Source of the DNA: Cyclina sinensis
Lineage: Eukaryota > Mollusca > Bivalvia > Venerida > Veneridae
Assembly (NCBI GenBank): GCA_012932295.1
Contig: JAAONU010000001.1
Location: forward strand, 30,783,449-30,847,448
Length of the DNA: 64,000 nucleotides
Direction: 5' to 3'
Both the position numbers and the translations under genes were made by a program. The notes under the pieces are model-generated. The model saw only the letters and a list, made by a program, of their open reading frames with translations. It ran no database searches and was not told the origin of the DNA. Of this stretch, positions 26,801 through 36,669 are shown piece by piece; within the stretch, counting starts at the first letter, position 1; each line of letters opens with the position of its first letter.

Positions 26801-29800
26801 GACAGATGATGTTTAGTCTGCTTGTAAAACAGATGTACTTATTGTTATCAGTAATGTAGGTTATTGAGCGTTAAACATATACTGTTTGGAACAGTATCCT
26901 TTCACAGCTGCAGTGTAGGCTAGTTTTAATTTCATATAGTGTGTGTTTAGAAGGTTCAGCATTACTCCTCAAGCACTGATTTAATAGAACACTTTACAAA
27001 CTCAGTATACAGTGAAGTTCAGCTGTTTAGACCGCTTCACTTTTTTCAGAATCACATGAAAATTGGCAGTGATAGGTACAGGAAGTCTAAAATTCAAAAC
27101 CAAAAAGTCTATTAAAGACCCAGTTATCATTAAGACCACATTTTGACTAGGCTTATTAGCAGATCTTAACTGTATATTACAGTTCTTATATGTTGATTGT
27201 TTTAATATTTGCAGGGATTGCCAGACTATGCTGTGATGCAAGGAAACATGTAAGAGGTCAGGCTTTGACCTATTTACAGAGAGCATTGCTTGTTCATGAC
27301 CTTCAGACACTGTCTGCTGTGGAATGGGAGGCCTGCTTTAATAAGGTAGAGTGGTAGCTCATTGTTTCCTTATATACAGTTGGATTTCTTTCTCTCTGTC
27401 CGTCTCTCTATCTTTTCTAGTAATTTCTGCAATGCTATTTACATGTAGTACTATAAAAAGTAGGTCAGTACAGCTGATAATAATCGTAATCACCTCTTAT
27501 CATTATAAAGATAATAAAAGAATTAAAAGAGAAAAGTGATCTATTCTAGCCTTTATTAAAGTGACTTTAAAGGCTTGCTTGTTGTGCTATGAAATAGTCA
27601 GTCTTACTTGAAAGCAGATGTGAAATGTATGCCACAAGTTCTCTACACTTTCTAGGTCTAGTTGTTAAACCTTGTCTCTTGTCAGAATTCAGAGCAATAT
27701 AAATCTGTACTTGTGTTACAGATATTATTTCCACTGCTGACCAAGTTGTTGGAAAACAACAGCACGACAGATCCTTCAGGAATGGAAGAAACAAGAATGA
27801 GAGCATCTACACTTCTCTGTAAAGTAAGTGAATTAACTGACTATCTCTTGTAAAGTAAGTGAATTAACTGACTATCTCTTGTAAAGTAAGTGAATTAACT
27901 GACTATCTCTTGTAAAGTAAGTGAATTAACTGACTATCTCTTGTAAAGTAAGTGAATTAACTGTCTCATCTGTCTAATTATAGAAAGGATAAAATGTGGG
28001 CTGTTTCTGGTTCGTTTTTACTAAACTATATAATGAAAAATAGAGATTTTGTGTCAATAGCACTTAGAAGATCATATGAAACTGTTTTACAAGTTATAAA
28101 AATAAGGTCTGTCAGTTTGATATATTTGTAGATGTTGAAATAAAAATCACACATTTGTTCATAGGTCCACTGTAGGGTGACTTTTCTTGAATGAATAACT
28201 GATTGCTTTCATAAGTTGTCACATTTGTGTATATTTCAGGTATTTCTGCAACATTTGAGTCCACTGTTATCTTTGAGTACATTTACTGCACTTTGGCTGA
28301 CTATTCTGGACTTCATGGATAAATACATGCATGCAGATAGGAGTGATCTACTGGTAATTTATACAACTTTAATTTTCTGACAATATCGAAATGTTTAAAA
28401 ATGTTAGCATAATTGTTTTTAGCTCACCTGAGCATGCTCATGTGAGCTTTTAGGATCCTTGATTGTCCGGCATCCGTCTGTCCGTTCGTCGTCCACAATT
28501 CATTCAAACGACATCTCCTCTGAAACCACTGGGCAAAATTTAATGAAACTTGCCTAGAATGTTCCTTGCATGAAGCTCTACCAAGTTTTTTCAAATGGTT
28601 CCAGTTCATTGCATTTCTGGGTCACAGGAGCTAAAAACAGATTTTAAAAGTTGGATCTTTAAAAATCTTCTTGTCAGAAACCACAAGGCCTGGAGCTTTG
28701 ATATTTGGTATAAAGCATCATCTAGTGGACCTCTACCAAGTTTGTTCAAATTATGATCCTGAGGTCAAAAATGGCCCCGCCCCAGGGGTAACTTGTTTTA
28801 CATAAAGTTACATAGGAAAAACTTTAACAATCTTCTTGTCAGAAACCGTAAGGCATAGAGCTAAGATATTTGGTGTGTACCATTGTCTAGTGGACCTCTA
28901 CCAAGTTTGTTTAAATCATGGCCTCTGGGTCAAAAATGGCCCCGCCCCAGGGGTAACTTGTTTTACATAGAGTTATATAGGAAAAACTTTAAAAATCTTC
29001 TTGTCAGAATCCGTAAGGCATAGAGCTAAGATATTTTGTATGTAGCATTGTCCAGTGAACCTCTACCAAATTTGTTAAAATTATACCTCTGTGGTCAAAT
29101 TTGGCCCCACCCTGTGGTCATTGGTATTACATAGGCTTATATAGGAAAAACTTCGAAAATCTTCTTGTCTGAAACCACAAGGCCCTGAGCCTTAAGATTT
29201 GGTATGTAGCATTGTCTAGTGGACCTCTACCAAGTTTGTTCAAATTATACCCCTGGGGTCAAATTTGGCCCCACCCCGGGGTCATTGGTTTTACATAGGC
29301 TTATATAGCGAAAACTTTGAAAATCTTCTTGTAGAAGGAGAAGTAACATTTTCAGTCCAAATAATATGGATATTTGTCAGACAGGTTGTTTCTATGATTT
29401 CTAGCTCAAGTTCGAATATGGGTCATCTGGGTTCAAAAACTAGGTCACAGAGCCCAGAAATAGAAAAACCTTGTTAACACTCTAGAGGCTACATTTTCAG
29501 TCAAGATATCCCAGAAATTTGTCAGAAAGGTTGTTTTGATGATTTTTAGCTCAAGTTCAAAATTGGGTCATCTGGAGTCAAAAACTAGGTCACAGAGCCC
29601 AAATATGGAAAAACCTTGTTAACACTCTAGAGGTAACATTTTCAGTCCAAATAACCTGGAATCTTTCACAAAGGTTGTTTCAATGATTTCTAAGTTAAAT
29701 TTGAATATGGGTCATCTGAAATCAAAAACTAGGTCACAGAGCCCAAAAATAGAAAGAAAAAACTTGTTAACACTCTAGAAGTTTTTTTCAGTCCAAATAT

Positions 29801-32800
29801 TCTAGAAATTTGTCAGTAAGGATGTTTTAATGATTTCTAGCTCAGATTCGAATAAAGGTCATCTGGGGTCAAAAACTAGGTCACAGACCCCAAATATGGA
29901 AAAACCTTGTTAACACGCATTGAGGTAACATTTTCAGTTCAAATAACCTTGAAATTTGTCAGAAAGATTGTTTTAATGATTTCTAGCTCAGTTTTGAATA
30001 TGGGTTATCTGGGGTCAAAAACTAGGACACAGGGCCAAAAAGTAGAAATCCTTGTTAATGCTCTAGAGGTTACATTTTCAGTCCAAATGTCCTTGAAATT
30101 TGTCAGAAAGGTTGTTTCAGTGATTTCTAGCCCAGATTAGGATATGGGTCATCTGGGATCAAAAACTAGGTCAAAGAGCCCTAAAATGTTAAAACCATTT
30201 TAACACTCCAGAGGTTACATTTTCAGTCCAAATATCCTGGAAATTTGTCAGACAGGTTGTTTTGATGATTTGTATCTCAAGTACTAATATGGGTCATCTT
30301 TTGTCAAAAACTAGGTCACAGAGCCCAAATATGGAAAAACCTTGTTAACACTCTAGAGTTAAGATTTTAATTCCAAATAACCTGAAAATTTGTCAGAAAG
30401 GTTGCTTCTGTGATTTCCTGCTCAGCTTTGAATATGGGTCATCTGGATTAAAAAACTAGGTCACAGAGCCTAAATATCGAAAAACTTTGTAAACACTCTT
30501 TTCAGTCCAAATGTCCTGGAAATTTGTCAGAAAGGTTGTTTCGATGATTGTTTTGGTGGTCAGGTTTGGATATGGATCATCTGGGGTCAAAAACTAGGTC
30601 ACAGAGCCCAAATATGGAAAAACCTTGTTAACACTCTAGAGGCTACACTTTCAGTCCAAATAACCTTGAAATTTGTCAGAAAGATTGTTTCAATAATTTC
30701 TAGGTCAAGTTCGAATATGTGTCATCTGGGGTCAATTAACCAGGTCCATAGCTACTTTGTTAAAAGCAGTCATATTCAGGTGAGCGATATAGGGCCATCA
30801 TGGCCCTCTTGTTTGAAATGTCATGGTCAGTTATACATGTAAGTATACATATTGAAACACTAAATGAAATCACAATCAAATTCTATTTATACTTTTGAAT
30901 TCAAACCCACAATTAAAGTTGTGGCACTCTTCACTAAGTGATACCTGAACAAGACCTTGATGTTATGATAGTTTGATCTTTAAAAAAGACTTGATTAATA
31001 TGAAAATGAATTTAGAAAGAAGAAAATAAAGTAAAGTAGTCCAAGCAAACTTGACAGGATATAAATATGATTTGATACTAGCTGTGAATACCAAGCGCTG
31101 GTAATGACTGAACATTTTCTCTGTTTTGTTCCTGTAGGCTGAAGCCATCCCAGAGTCACTAAAGAACATGTTACTGGTGATGGATACAGCTGGCATATTC
31201 CAGACTGGTGATGATATTGACTCACAGTTGTGGCGACTTACATGGGATAGAATTGATACCTTCCTACCTCACCTCAAAGATGAACTATTCAAACCTGCTG
31301 ATCATGGTAATTGTTGAACCAATAGATTTAGATAAAACTGCAGTAATAGTTTTTTAATCTGAAGGAGATGGCTTCATTTGTCAAACTGTTATAATTGTTG
31401 ACTTGTATTTAAGCTGACTTGTTTTGTGGGTTGGAGCACTGTATCCTGACAGACTCTTCATTTGAAAAAAGGGTATTTCTTTTACAGAGGAAAATTAAGT
31501 GGTCTCTCTTGGGAAAGATAGGTGAAGTACATGCAAGGCATTAGTGATACACTGTTGAAAAGTATATGTTGAACCTAAAACATATCTAACATTGTATTTG
31601 TAACATTGAAATAAAGGCTTCTTGCATAGTGATGCAGTTATATGAGGAAATGCCTTCAGTTAATAATGCAAACATATCATAATGCTTTTATATAATTGCT
31701 TGAACTCTGTTCTTGTTAAAATGATAAATGAAAAAAATAAGGCAGAATCTGATACCTTGTAGAACCTGGCAAGCTAGCGATGGATCGTGAAGAGACACCA
31801 ACACCTGAGGCTGAGTCATCTCCACTGTTGCCAGGGGCAACAACTGACCAAGCAGCAACTTCTGCTTCAGCAGATGGCAAAGGTATAGTGATACACAAAT
31901 TAACATATAACAATAGTTGAATAGAAACAGAAGTAATTATATACATGTGTAAAAAGTACTGGAAAATCACATTTCGAAAAGCTATTAGATAGATTTCTGA
32001 TGATTTCAGAATTATGCTTAACCTTTGGAAATTGTGAATCATTGCAAATATATAGTGTATTTTGATATTTTCTAGAGAAGTGATTTTACAGTACTTCTAA
32101 GAAGTGTACTAAAAGTGTGTACTAGTCTACCAAAATGTAATCAAGAACTAGAAGTTACTACTTTTTCCTAAAACTAGTCTTTTGTTTCTAGTTTCTGATT
32201 GGTTACCATGAAAGTGGAATTTCAAAATTGACCAGTCAGCAGCCAGATGATTTAGACTGCTTAAAAAAAAGTATTTAAATCTTACACTTTGAATAATAAT
32301 ATCTCTGGAGTGGGAAACTAATAACATGTTTACTCAAATATTTTCATGCTTTCTCATCAATGTGACAATTTTTTTTTAACTGAACTTTTTTAACTTTCAC
32401 ACTGTCTGTTTATTAATCACAAAAGCTACAGTTGAGGAAGGTCAGTTATCAGCTGAGAATGGGAGACCTGGTTCACCAGGTGGGAAGAGTAGTTGCCTAG
32501 CAACAGAAGAAAACATGCCATCTGTTTCTTCATACTTCTTACATACGCCATTACCCACAGTTCCAAGCTCTCACATTACCACTACAACTCATGAGACTTC
32601 TAGCTCTTCAAAATCTGCTCCTTCTGACAGAAGGGGTCCATGTCTTTCAAAAAGTATGAGCGAGCCAGTCTTGAACCCGAGTGTGCCTCTGCTGCTTAAT
32701 CCTGAGCTTATGAAAGGTACTGGCATACATATAGTGTCCCCTCAGGTTCATGTAAGTATAAGCTATGTAGTATCCCCTAATGCCTCGAGGTGAATGGATA

Positions 32801-35757
32801 CCTGCCTGCCTGCTTGCTTGCTTACCTGCATGAGGTCTTTAGGCATAACAGTTGGTTAAATATTAACCAAAATATTTATCCATTAGACAAATTGGACTAA
32901 CAGATATGAGGGATTTCTTCCACAGATGTAGGTTACATTTACTTTTAGCAGAAGACTGCACTATTCAAACTTACACTTATTTCATCTAACATGCAGTTCA
33001 AGTCTTAACATTAACACTGAGAAGCAGTTAGAAAAGGGTCTGTCTTGGCTGTGATATTTCATTCGTATGAAAGTACAGTATATGTGTTTAAACATTTTAA
33101 ACAAAGTTCAAACTTTAACATAAGGTTTAAATAGTACTGTAATATGCAATATACTGTTTTTGATTTACAACATATGACCTACTCAAACTTTCTTAATCTC
33201 TTAAAATAATATAAGATCAGTAATGATATAAAGAACATGTTTCTGACAATACTTAAAGCATATTGTATGTCTCCAATTCCACAAGTTTCCCCTCTGCCAG
33301 CAGAAGGTTTGAATCTTAGCAGAGTAAGATGAACTTATAGTGGAAGAATAGTCAAACAGGCTTTTGAATCTCTGACAGTACAGGTCAGCAGTGTTGCAAC
33401 TTTATATTTTGTAGAAATTTATGTTACAGGAAAGACTTTTACTGTAAGACATTTTCCTGGTTTTATCTTACATACACTTAACTCCTTCATATAACTGGGA
33501 AGATAGTGGTATCTTTTCATGATAATTTTGTTATTGTAAAAAGTATGAAAATGAAATATTTACAGAATAATTTTTAGTTCTATGATAAATACTTAACTTC
33601 CCCTGTTATCAATGAAAATGGGGTCAAAACATCTGTAGTAAACCTCCTGTGTAAAACATCATCCAATCAGTTAACTGGATATTGGTATATTTGTGCTGAA
33701 AATTTTGCTTCTGTATTGGATTTTTTTATAACTGTATATGTTTCTTCATGATGTAAGTGGTTAATTTGTTTTCCTGGAAACCCCATCTGTTTTTATCTAA
33801 CTGGCATGTATTGTAATAAAGTAATGCTTGGGACTGTTCCGTTTTTGTAAACAACAGACATGATGAAACAGTAAAGGCCTTATTATTTATTTTAAAGATA
33901 CATTTTAGTAGTCTTAAAATTGAGAAAGCCTGGCAGCTACAGTTGTAAACATTTCAAATCCAGATCACAAGAAAATTATTAAAGTTTATTTGTGAAGTGT
34001 CCTGAAAATTGACTATGTAGTTAATTGATATGATGCCAGCACAGCTTTTCAGACACCTTAAAAAAAAGTGTTAATGAACTGAAAATTGTAGAACAGACAT
34101 AATACAACCATGAATTCAGTCTATCTTTAAACTTTTACTTGTACAAACATTATAAGGTACATTTTTTTGCTTCATTTATGGGATACCTCTTCTTGCTCTC
34201 CAAATTTTGGGTGATCATTTCCTACTGTCTAGGGGATGGTAATTATTAAACTTTTAATTGAAATGTTAAATAGTATTACCAGTAATAATATTCTTTTGCT
34301 TTGGATTTTTTTTCATCTTTTGGTTGATGAATAGAAATTTGAACATAGTGTTTAGTTTGAAGAGGAAATGGGAATAATAATTTTTGATTTTCTTTATTCA
34401 GTTTCTCAACAGAGCTAGACATAACTTAAGTGTCTTTGTGTTCCTTACATTCAGAAGCATGCCCCAGACTTACACAAGCATGTGCAGACCTTACTAAAAT
34501 TTAAGTATAGAGATTTACAATGGAGCACTTAAAATGCTAAGGAAAACTTATCAGTGATGGGGGATTGATTTACTAAACCCATTTATCAGAATGTGCTACA
34601 TTTTGAAGACAGTGCAGATTGTCATCTCAACGTCTCTAAATCTCATGTACATGTAACTTGATTTGGTGGCCTTCAAGAACAAGTAGTATGTTATGCTGTG
34701 ATAGCATCCTATGGTTGTTGCAGTTTGGCAAAATCATTGAAGCATTGCAAGTTCAAGCTGGCTCAATTCTATAAAACACTTGAGTTTTTTTGTTTTGTTT
34801 TGGGTTTTTTATAAGATAGGGTGAAACAGGGGGCTTTATTGTGGAGATAAGCACTGTTGTGGAAAAAAATCCATCTCTTTACATATAAAACTGCTATATT
34901 TAAACATTTTACATTCTGTAGAAAAGTTTCAGACCCAAGTAAAATGATATGGGTGTTATTCTGGATAAAAAGTAAGAGACTGGTTTCACACAGCATAGCT
35001 TGGAAGGGTTTGCATGTGAGGGATTACTGAAATAAAATCTACGATTACATATTTGCACCTTTCTGTAATGTGAGTAGTGTATGAAAACCAGTGCCCCCTT
35101 TTAGATTATTTTAATATTTAATGATGCTTTGAAAAGTAAAAGAAATGCTAGTGTAATATTAACTTTTTTCTTTTTGCATCTAGCTTTTACAAAAAGCCTG
35201 CTATATACTTGCATTAATTCAACATTTTCATCAGCTATAAAGTTCAGTTACTACCCTCTTATTCACAAGTTTATTGTTTTTGCAGGAAGTGAGTAATGCA
35301 CTGGCTGTTGGGAAGATGGTTCATATTACTGTAGAATATAAACTCTACTAAAAATGTCAGTTTTGAATTTGTTTCAGACGGGGCCCAAATCGTCGGAGGC
35401 CAACCAGTCATCCAGTCTGATAACAGAGGGCCAGTCATACTGAACAGTGCTAGTGGTAGTCCAAACCATGCAGCTTCAGGACACACCAGTCCGGTTCATA
35501 TGGTTCCAGATCACACCAGTCCAGTTCATATGGTTCCAGGTCACACAGATCCAGTTCATGGGGCTCCGAGTCACATCAGTTCAGTTCACATGGTTCCAGG
35601 TCACACTGGTTCAACTCATGGAGTTCCAGGTCATATAAGTCTAGTCCACATGGCTCACAGTCATACCAGTCAGGCTAACACTAGCAGTCATGGGAGTTCA
35701 GTTCCACGTGATCCGGCACTAACAAACTACCCAATGAACAGAATTCACCAGATTTAA
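5837..35757 (+). CDS. GBF1: GBF1, Sec7-domain guanine nucleotide exchange factor for ARF GTPases
   Basis: GBF1 activates ARF1 at the cis-Golgi and ER-Golgi intermediate membranes by GDP/GTP exchange, which recruits COPI. I built 36 coding exons with GT/AG borders and matching phases: 5837-6005, 6720-6851, 9151-9269, 9673-9781, 10235-10344, 10670-10945, 11253-11423, 12008-12112, 13839-14136, 14507-14727, 15143-15241, 15590-15784, 17162-17438, 17733-17848, 18461-18663, 19249-19372, 20119-20244, 20676-20758, 21056-21119, 21552-21727, 22098-22197, 22363-22539, 22955-23212, 23582-23697, 23994-24391, 24658-24857, 25024-25237, 25884-26074, 26459-26609, 27215-27345, 27722-27823, 28240-28353, 31138-31306, 31763-31882, 32426-32716, 35378-35757. 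They sum to 6285 nt, one open frame of 2094 residues (human GBF1 is about 1860). The start [15 protein letters not shown] matches the family N-terminus. DCB, HUS, Sec7 and HDS regions are all present in order. The last two exons and the linkers are the least conserved. The donor after 26074 (GTTGGT) is weak. Introns over 300 bp not listed separately contain nothing I recognise. Confidence 0.95.
6510..6606. repeat. hAT-like element end fragment
   Basis: The stretch carries a GC-rich hairpin-like segment (GGAGGGGGTACTCCCCCTCC, with GACGC/GCGTC around it) and ends in GACCCAGAGCTAGCCCTG. Its reverse complement, CAGGGCTAGCTCTGGGTC, resembles the left end of the element at 2021. I read it as one end of a hAT-like MITE in GBF1 intron 1. 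The other end and a target duplication were not found. Confidence 0.45.
7065..8391 (-). mobile_element. Mariner transposon in GBF1 intron 2
   Basis: The 1327-bp element is bounded by perfect 40-bp terminal inverted repeats (7065-7104 and 8352-8391, starting CGAGGGTGCATCAATAAATT). It is flanked by TA duplications at 7063-7064 and 8392-8393. It encodes one transposase on the strand opposite GBF1. The unmutated inverted repeats suggest a recent insertion. Confidence 0.95.
7200..8201 (-). CDS. Mariner transposase, C-terminus cut by a stop codon
   Basis: The 333-residue frame has an N-terminal helix-turn-helix region (about residues 1-110) with [10 protein letters not shown] between the two DNA-binding motifs. 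The linker reads [10 protein letters not shown] (family WVPHLLT-type). The catalytic triad is complete: CDETWIHFF, then [12 protein letters not shown], then AICDFWLFP. The last two Asp are separated by 34 residues, the D34D spacing of mariner. The family motif YSPDLAP appears as YSQDLAI. The frame ends at TAG (7200-7202). The sequence beyond continues in frame with the usual mariner ending (WVERWDKC to YFEKE, about 20 codons, to 7140). The TAG is therefore probably a nonsense mutation removing the tail, and the copy may be inactive. Confidence 0.92.
   Translation of the reverse strand: MASHSVNEQRIVMKFYTKLGKSFFDIREDLQKVYGEAALSKGAISKWMKRFKDGREATEDNSRAGRPVTVTDEETVAAIQDYILRDRRVSVDHVADEFAISYGTAQGIMTDRLGRCRISARWVPCLLTSEQMGVRVKMCQQYDKRYREEGDYFLNQVITCDETWIHFFEPESKHQSSVWKHPSSPSPTKAIISKSAGKVMAIIFCDTYSVVLNHFVPPKTTVTGNYYATLLRTELMAAIRRKRPHLLRSGFILHHDNALSHSSHVVMDTLEKLDAELLPHPPYSQDLAICDFWLFPTLKNSLCGTKFESREELRCGVDRQLREMSRDGLQRVF
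11611..11880 (+). mobile_element. tRNA-derived SINE in GBF1 intron 7
   Basis: The 5' part resembles a tRNA-type pol III promoter: an A-box-like GTGGTCCAGTAGTTACATGC and a B-box-like GTTTGATCTCCC about 35 bp later. A non-tRNA body follows, ending in AATAAATAAACTG. The 5' head resembles the reverse-strand fragment at 19899-19975. Borders are approximate because I see no clear target duplication. Confidence 0.6.
12413..13700. repeat. Degenerate tandem-array element in GBF1 intron 8
   Basis: Begins near AGCTCTCCTGAG, like a decayed AGCTCACCTGAG head, and then carries about eight diverged units of roughly 150-180 bp. Words recur at each unit: CTTCTTGT, GAAACCACAAGG, CTCTACCAAG, TTGTTCAAA, CCTGGGGTCA. 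It is an older relative of the elements at 28421-30811 and 39878-41588. The small open frames across it are by-products of the repeat. Confidence 0.65.
16071..16956. mobile_element. Tandem-array element with ATGTCTCCCCCC inverted ends, GBF1 intron 12
   Basis: The ends are exact 12-bp inverted repeats (ATGTCTCCCCCC and GGGGGGAGACAT). The head is also a hairpin by itself (16071-16099). Between them are about five copies of a unit of about 157 bp, with GTGTCCGCTCTGTATCTTC and CTCAAGGTCAAGGTCAC in most copies. A second partial head (GGGGGAGACATATTG followed by GTCCGTCC runs) sits at about 16540. No transposase is present. The overlapping frames here are periodic repeats, not genes. Confidence 0.75.
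18461..21119 (+). other. GBF1: GBF1 Sec7 catalytic domain exons
   Basis: Exons 15-19 (residues about 801-999) encode the Sec7 domain. It begins near [16 protein letters not shown]. The catalytic glutamate lies in FRLPGEAP, codon 19322-19324 (residue 892). The second signature, [19 protein letters not shown], is in exon 17 and forms the other wall of the ARF-binding groove. The Tyr, Met and Asp in this segment are the residues associated with brefeldin-sensitive GBF-type exchange factors, so drug sensitivity is plausible but is an inference. No catalytic residue is missing. Confidence 0.93.
19899..19975 (-). mobile_element. tRNA-like SINE head fragment
   Basis: The reverse strand reads GGTTCAGTGGTCTAGCGCAG, then GGCTTGAGTTTGCA, A- and B-box-like blocks similar to the SINE at 11611. 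There is no acceptor stem and the anticodon arm is not convincing, so it is a SINE remnant, not a tRNA gene. Confidence 0.45.
23528..23553. repeat. AT dinucleotide repeat
   Basis: A TA/AT run within GBF1 intron 23, close to the acceptor side. A simple repeat. Confidence 0.7.
27819..27964 (+). repeat. 31-bp minisatellite copying a GBF1 splice donor
   Basis: Five head-to-tail copies (the last partial) of a 31-bp unit beginning GTAAAGTAAGTGAATTAACT. The first copy spans the end of GBF1 exon 31 and its donor (AAA|GTAAGT). Each later copy carries the same donor sequence at 27855, 27886, 27917 and 27948. Retaining even one unit adds nine codons and then a TAA. Confidence 0.9.
28421..30811. mobile_element. 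AGCTCACCTG-type tandem-array element, GBF1 intron 32
   Basis: The head is AGCTCACCTGAGCATGCTCA. The tail is CAGGTGAGCGATATAGGG followed by the palindrome AGGGCCATCATGGCCCT (30791-30807). The first third holds units with CTCTACCAAGTTTG and GGCCCC. The rest holds about ten units of about 145 bp, each with CTTGTTAACACTCTAGAG, TTTCAGTCCAAAT, GAAATTTGTCAGAAAGGTTG and AAAACTAGGTCACAGAGCC. No coding gene is present. It enlarges intron 32 to 2.8 kb. Confidence 0.8.
32717..35377. other. Last GBF1 intron, no recognised content
   Basis: 2.66 kb of AT-rich DNA between exon 35 and the final exon. I see no transposon ends, SINE head or extra exon. An alternative, stronger donor for this intron lies at 32752 (CAT|GTAAGT). 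Confidence 0.6.
35378..35757 (+). other. GBF1: GBF1 final exon with ten-residue His-rich repeats
   Basis: Acceptor TTTCAG ends at 35377. Joined in phase to the donor at 32716|32717, the exon reads 126 codons to TAA (35755-35757). From residue about 2003 (35479-35658) it holds six tandem units of 30 bp encoding [14 protein letters not shown] decapeptides, with decaying units after them. Each intact unit has two His and one or two Pro. This tail has no counterpart I recall in vertebrate GBF1. The open periodic frame supports coding, but transcript proof is lacking. Confidence 0.7.
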
Positions 35758-36669
35758 TCTATCAGTACATATAACCACTGTATAGAAGAATATTTCATCA
35801 TGCCAAATGACATTGCAGGACAAGAAAAGTCACAAAGAAAAGGGAAGTGTTGCATTTTTTAGAACAGTTACCTTACCTTACTTGGCAACTGTTGATATAG
35901 TATTTACTTCAGTGATTGTGTAAACTAATTTTTACAGAAGAAATTCATCACTGTTTGACATCTATTTCTAACAGGAGGATTACAGTCACATTTCCATGCC
36001 AGTCTTATTTTTTTGCTTTTGGCTTTCTTGTATATTAATATTTTTTATCACTTTGTAAACATTAGTTTAAGCCAAGTTCCATTCCACATACAAATTACAT
36101 TTGTACTCAACAGATTTTTTATTTTAAAAATGAAAAAAGGAATTGTCATCTATCATATCTTGAGATATATAGTTATCAAGAAAATGTGGCCAGTTGTAAG
36201 ATCATAACATAACTTGAGTATACATAGTATTTTTTGCATCAGTTTAAGCACCGTCACTTGTAGTCCTTTTCCTTATATTTTGTTCATGTTGGGTTCCTTT
36301 GCCACTTATCCTAGAGACAATATAATGATTTATACAGCTTTTATCCTTTGTTAAGAATACATGTATAATAAACATTCACATGGTATTGATTAGAATATGC
36401 TTCATTTAACCTTGTTGTAAAGGTGATTTAGTTGTGATATTTGTTTCCTGATTTTATTTATTTGTGCAATAAAATATTTTGTATATACATGTAAAGCACT
36501 CTATAATGGATGTGAACATAGTATCTGTGCGAACATTTTTGTATTTTTTTTGTAAGGTTGGTATGAAGTTGGAATAATATTTTTACAGTAGCTGGTTTTG
36601 AAACATGTAATTGTAACGAGGACTTGAACTGGTCCGCTGTTTATGCTTATGTTTGACATAATAAAATAC
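35758..36669 (+). other. GBF1: Probable GBF1 3' untranslated region
   Basis: AT-rich sequence after the stop. AATAAA hexamers lie at 36468-36473 and 36660-36665, and either could define the mRNA end. The second is cut close behind by a hAT insertion at 36670. Confidence 0.5.

Larger units (their letters stand above)
21552..28353 (+). other. GBF1: GBF1 HDS1-HDS3 region exons
   Basis: Exons 20-32 (residues about 1000-1775) encode the homology-downstream-of-Sec7 regions used for membrane targeting. Well-conserved words include [95 protein letters not shown] and [13 protein letters not shown]. Exon 26 carries [11 protein letters not shown] and DRGYTSDSE, which are also present in vertebrate GBF1. 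Exon 28 is a Lys/Ser-rich linker. Confidence 0.9.

Noticed and set aside
29265..30140. Repeat-like peptides ([12 protein letters not shown] type) here and again at 40490-41645
   Set aside because: They come from the 145-bp units of the AGCTCACCTG elements and break in every unit.
28421..30811. Regularly spaced repeats that could suggest a CRISPR-like array
   Set aside because: Units are about 145 bp, imperfect and contiguous, without unique spacers, in an intron of an animal gene.
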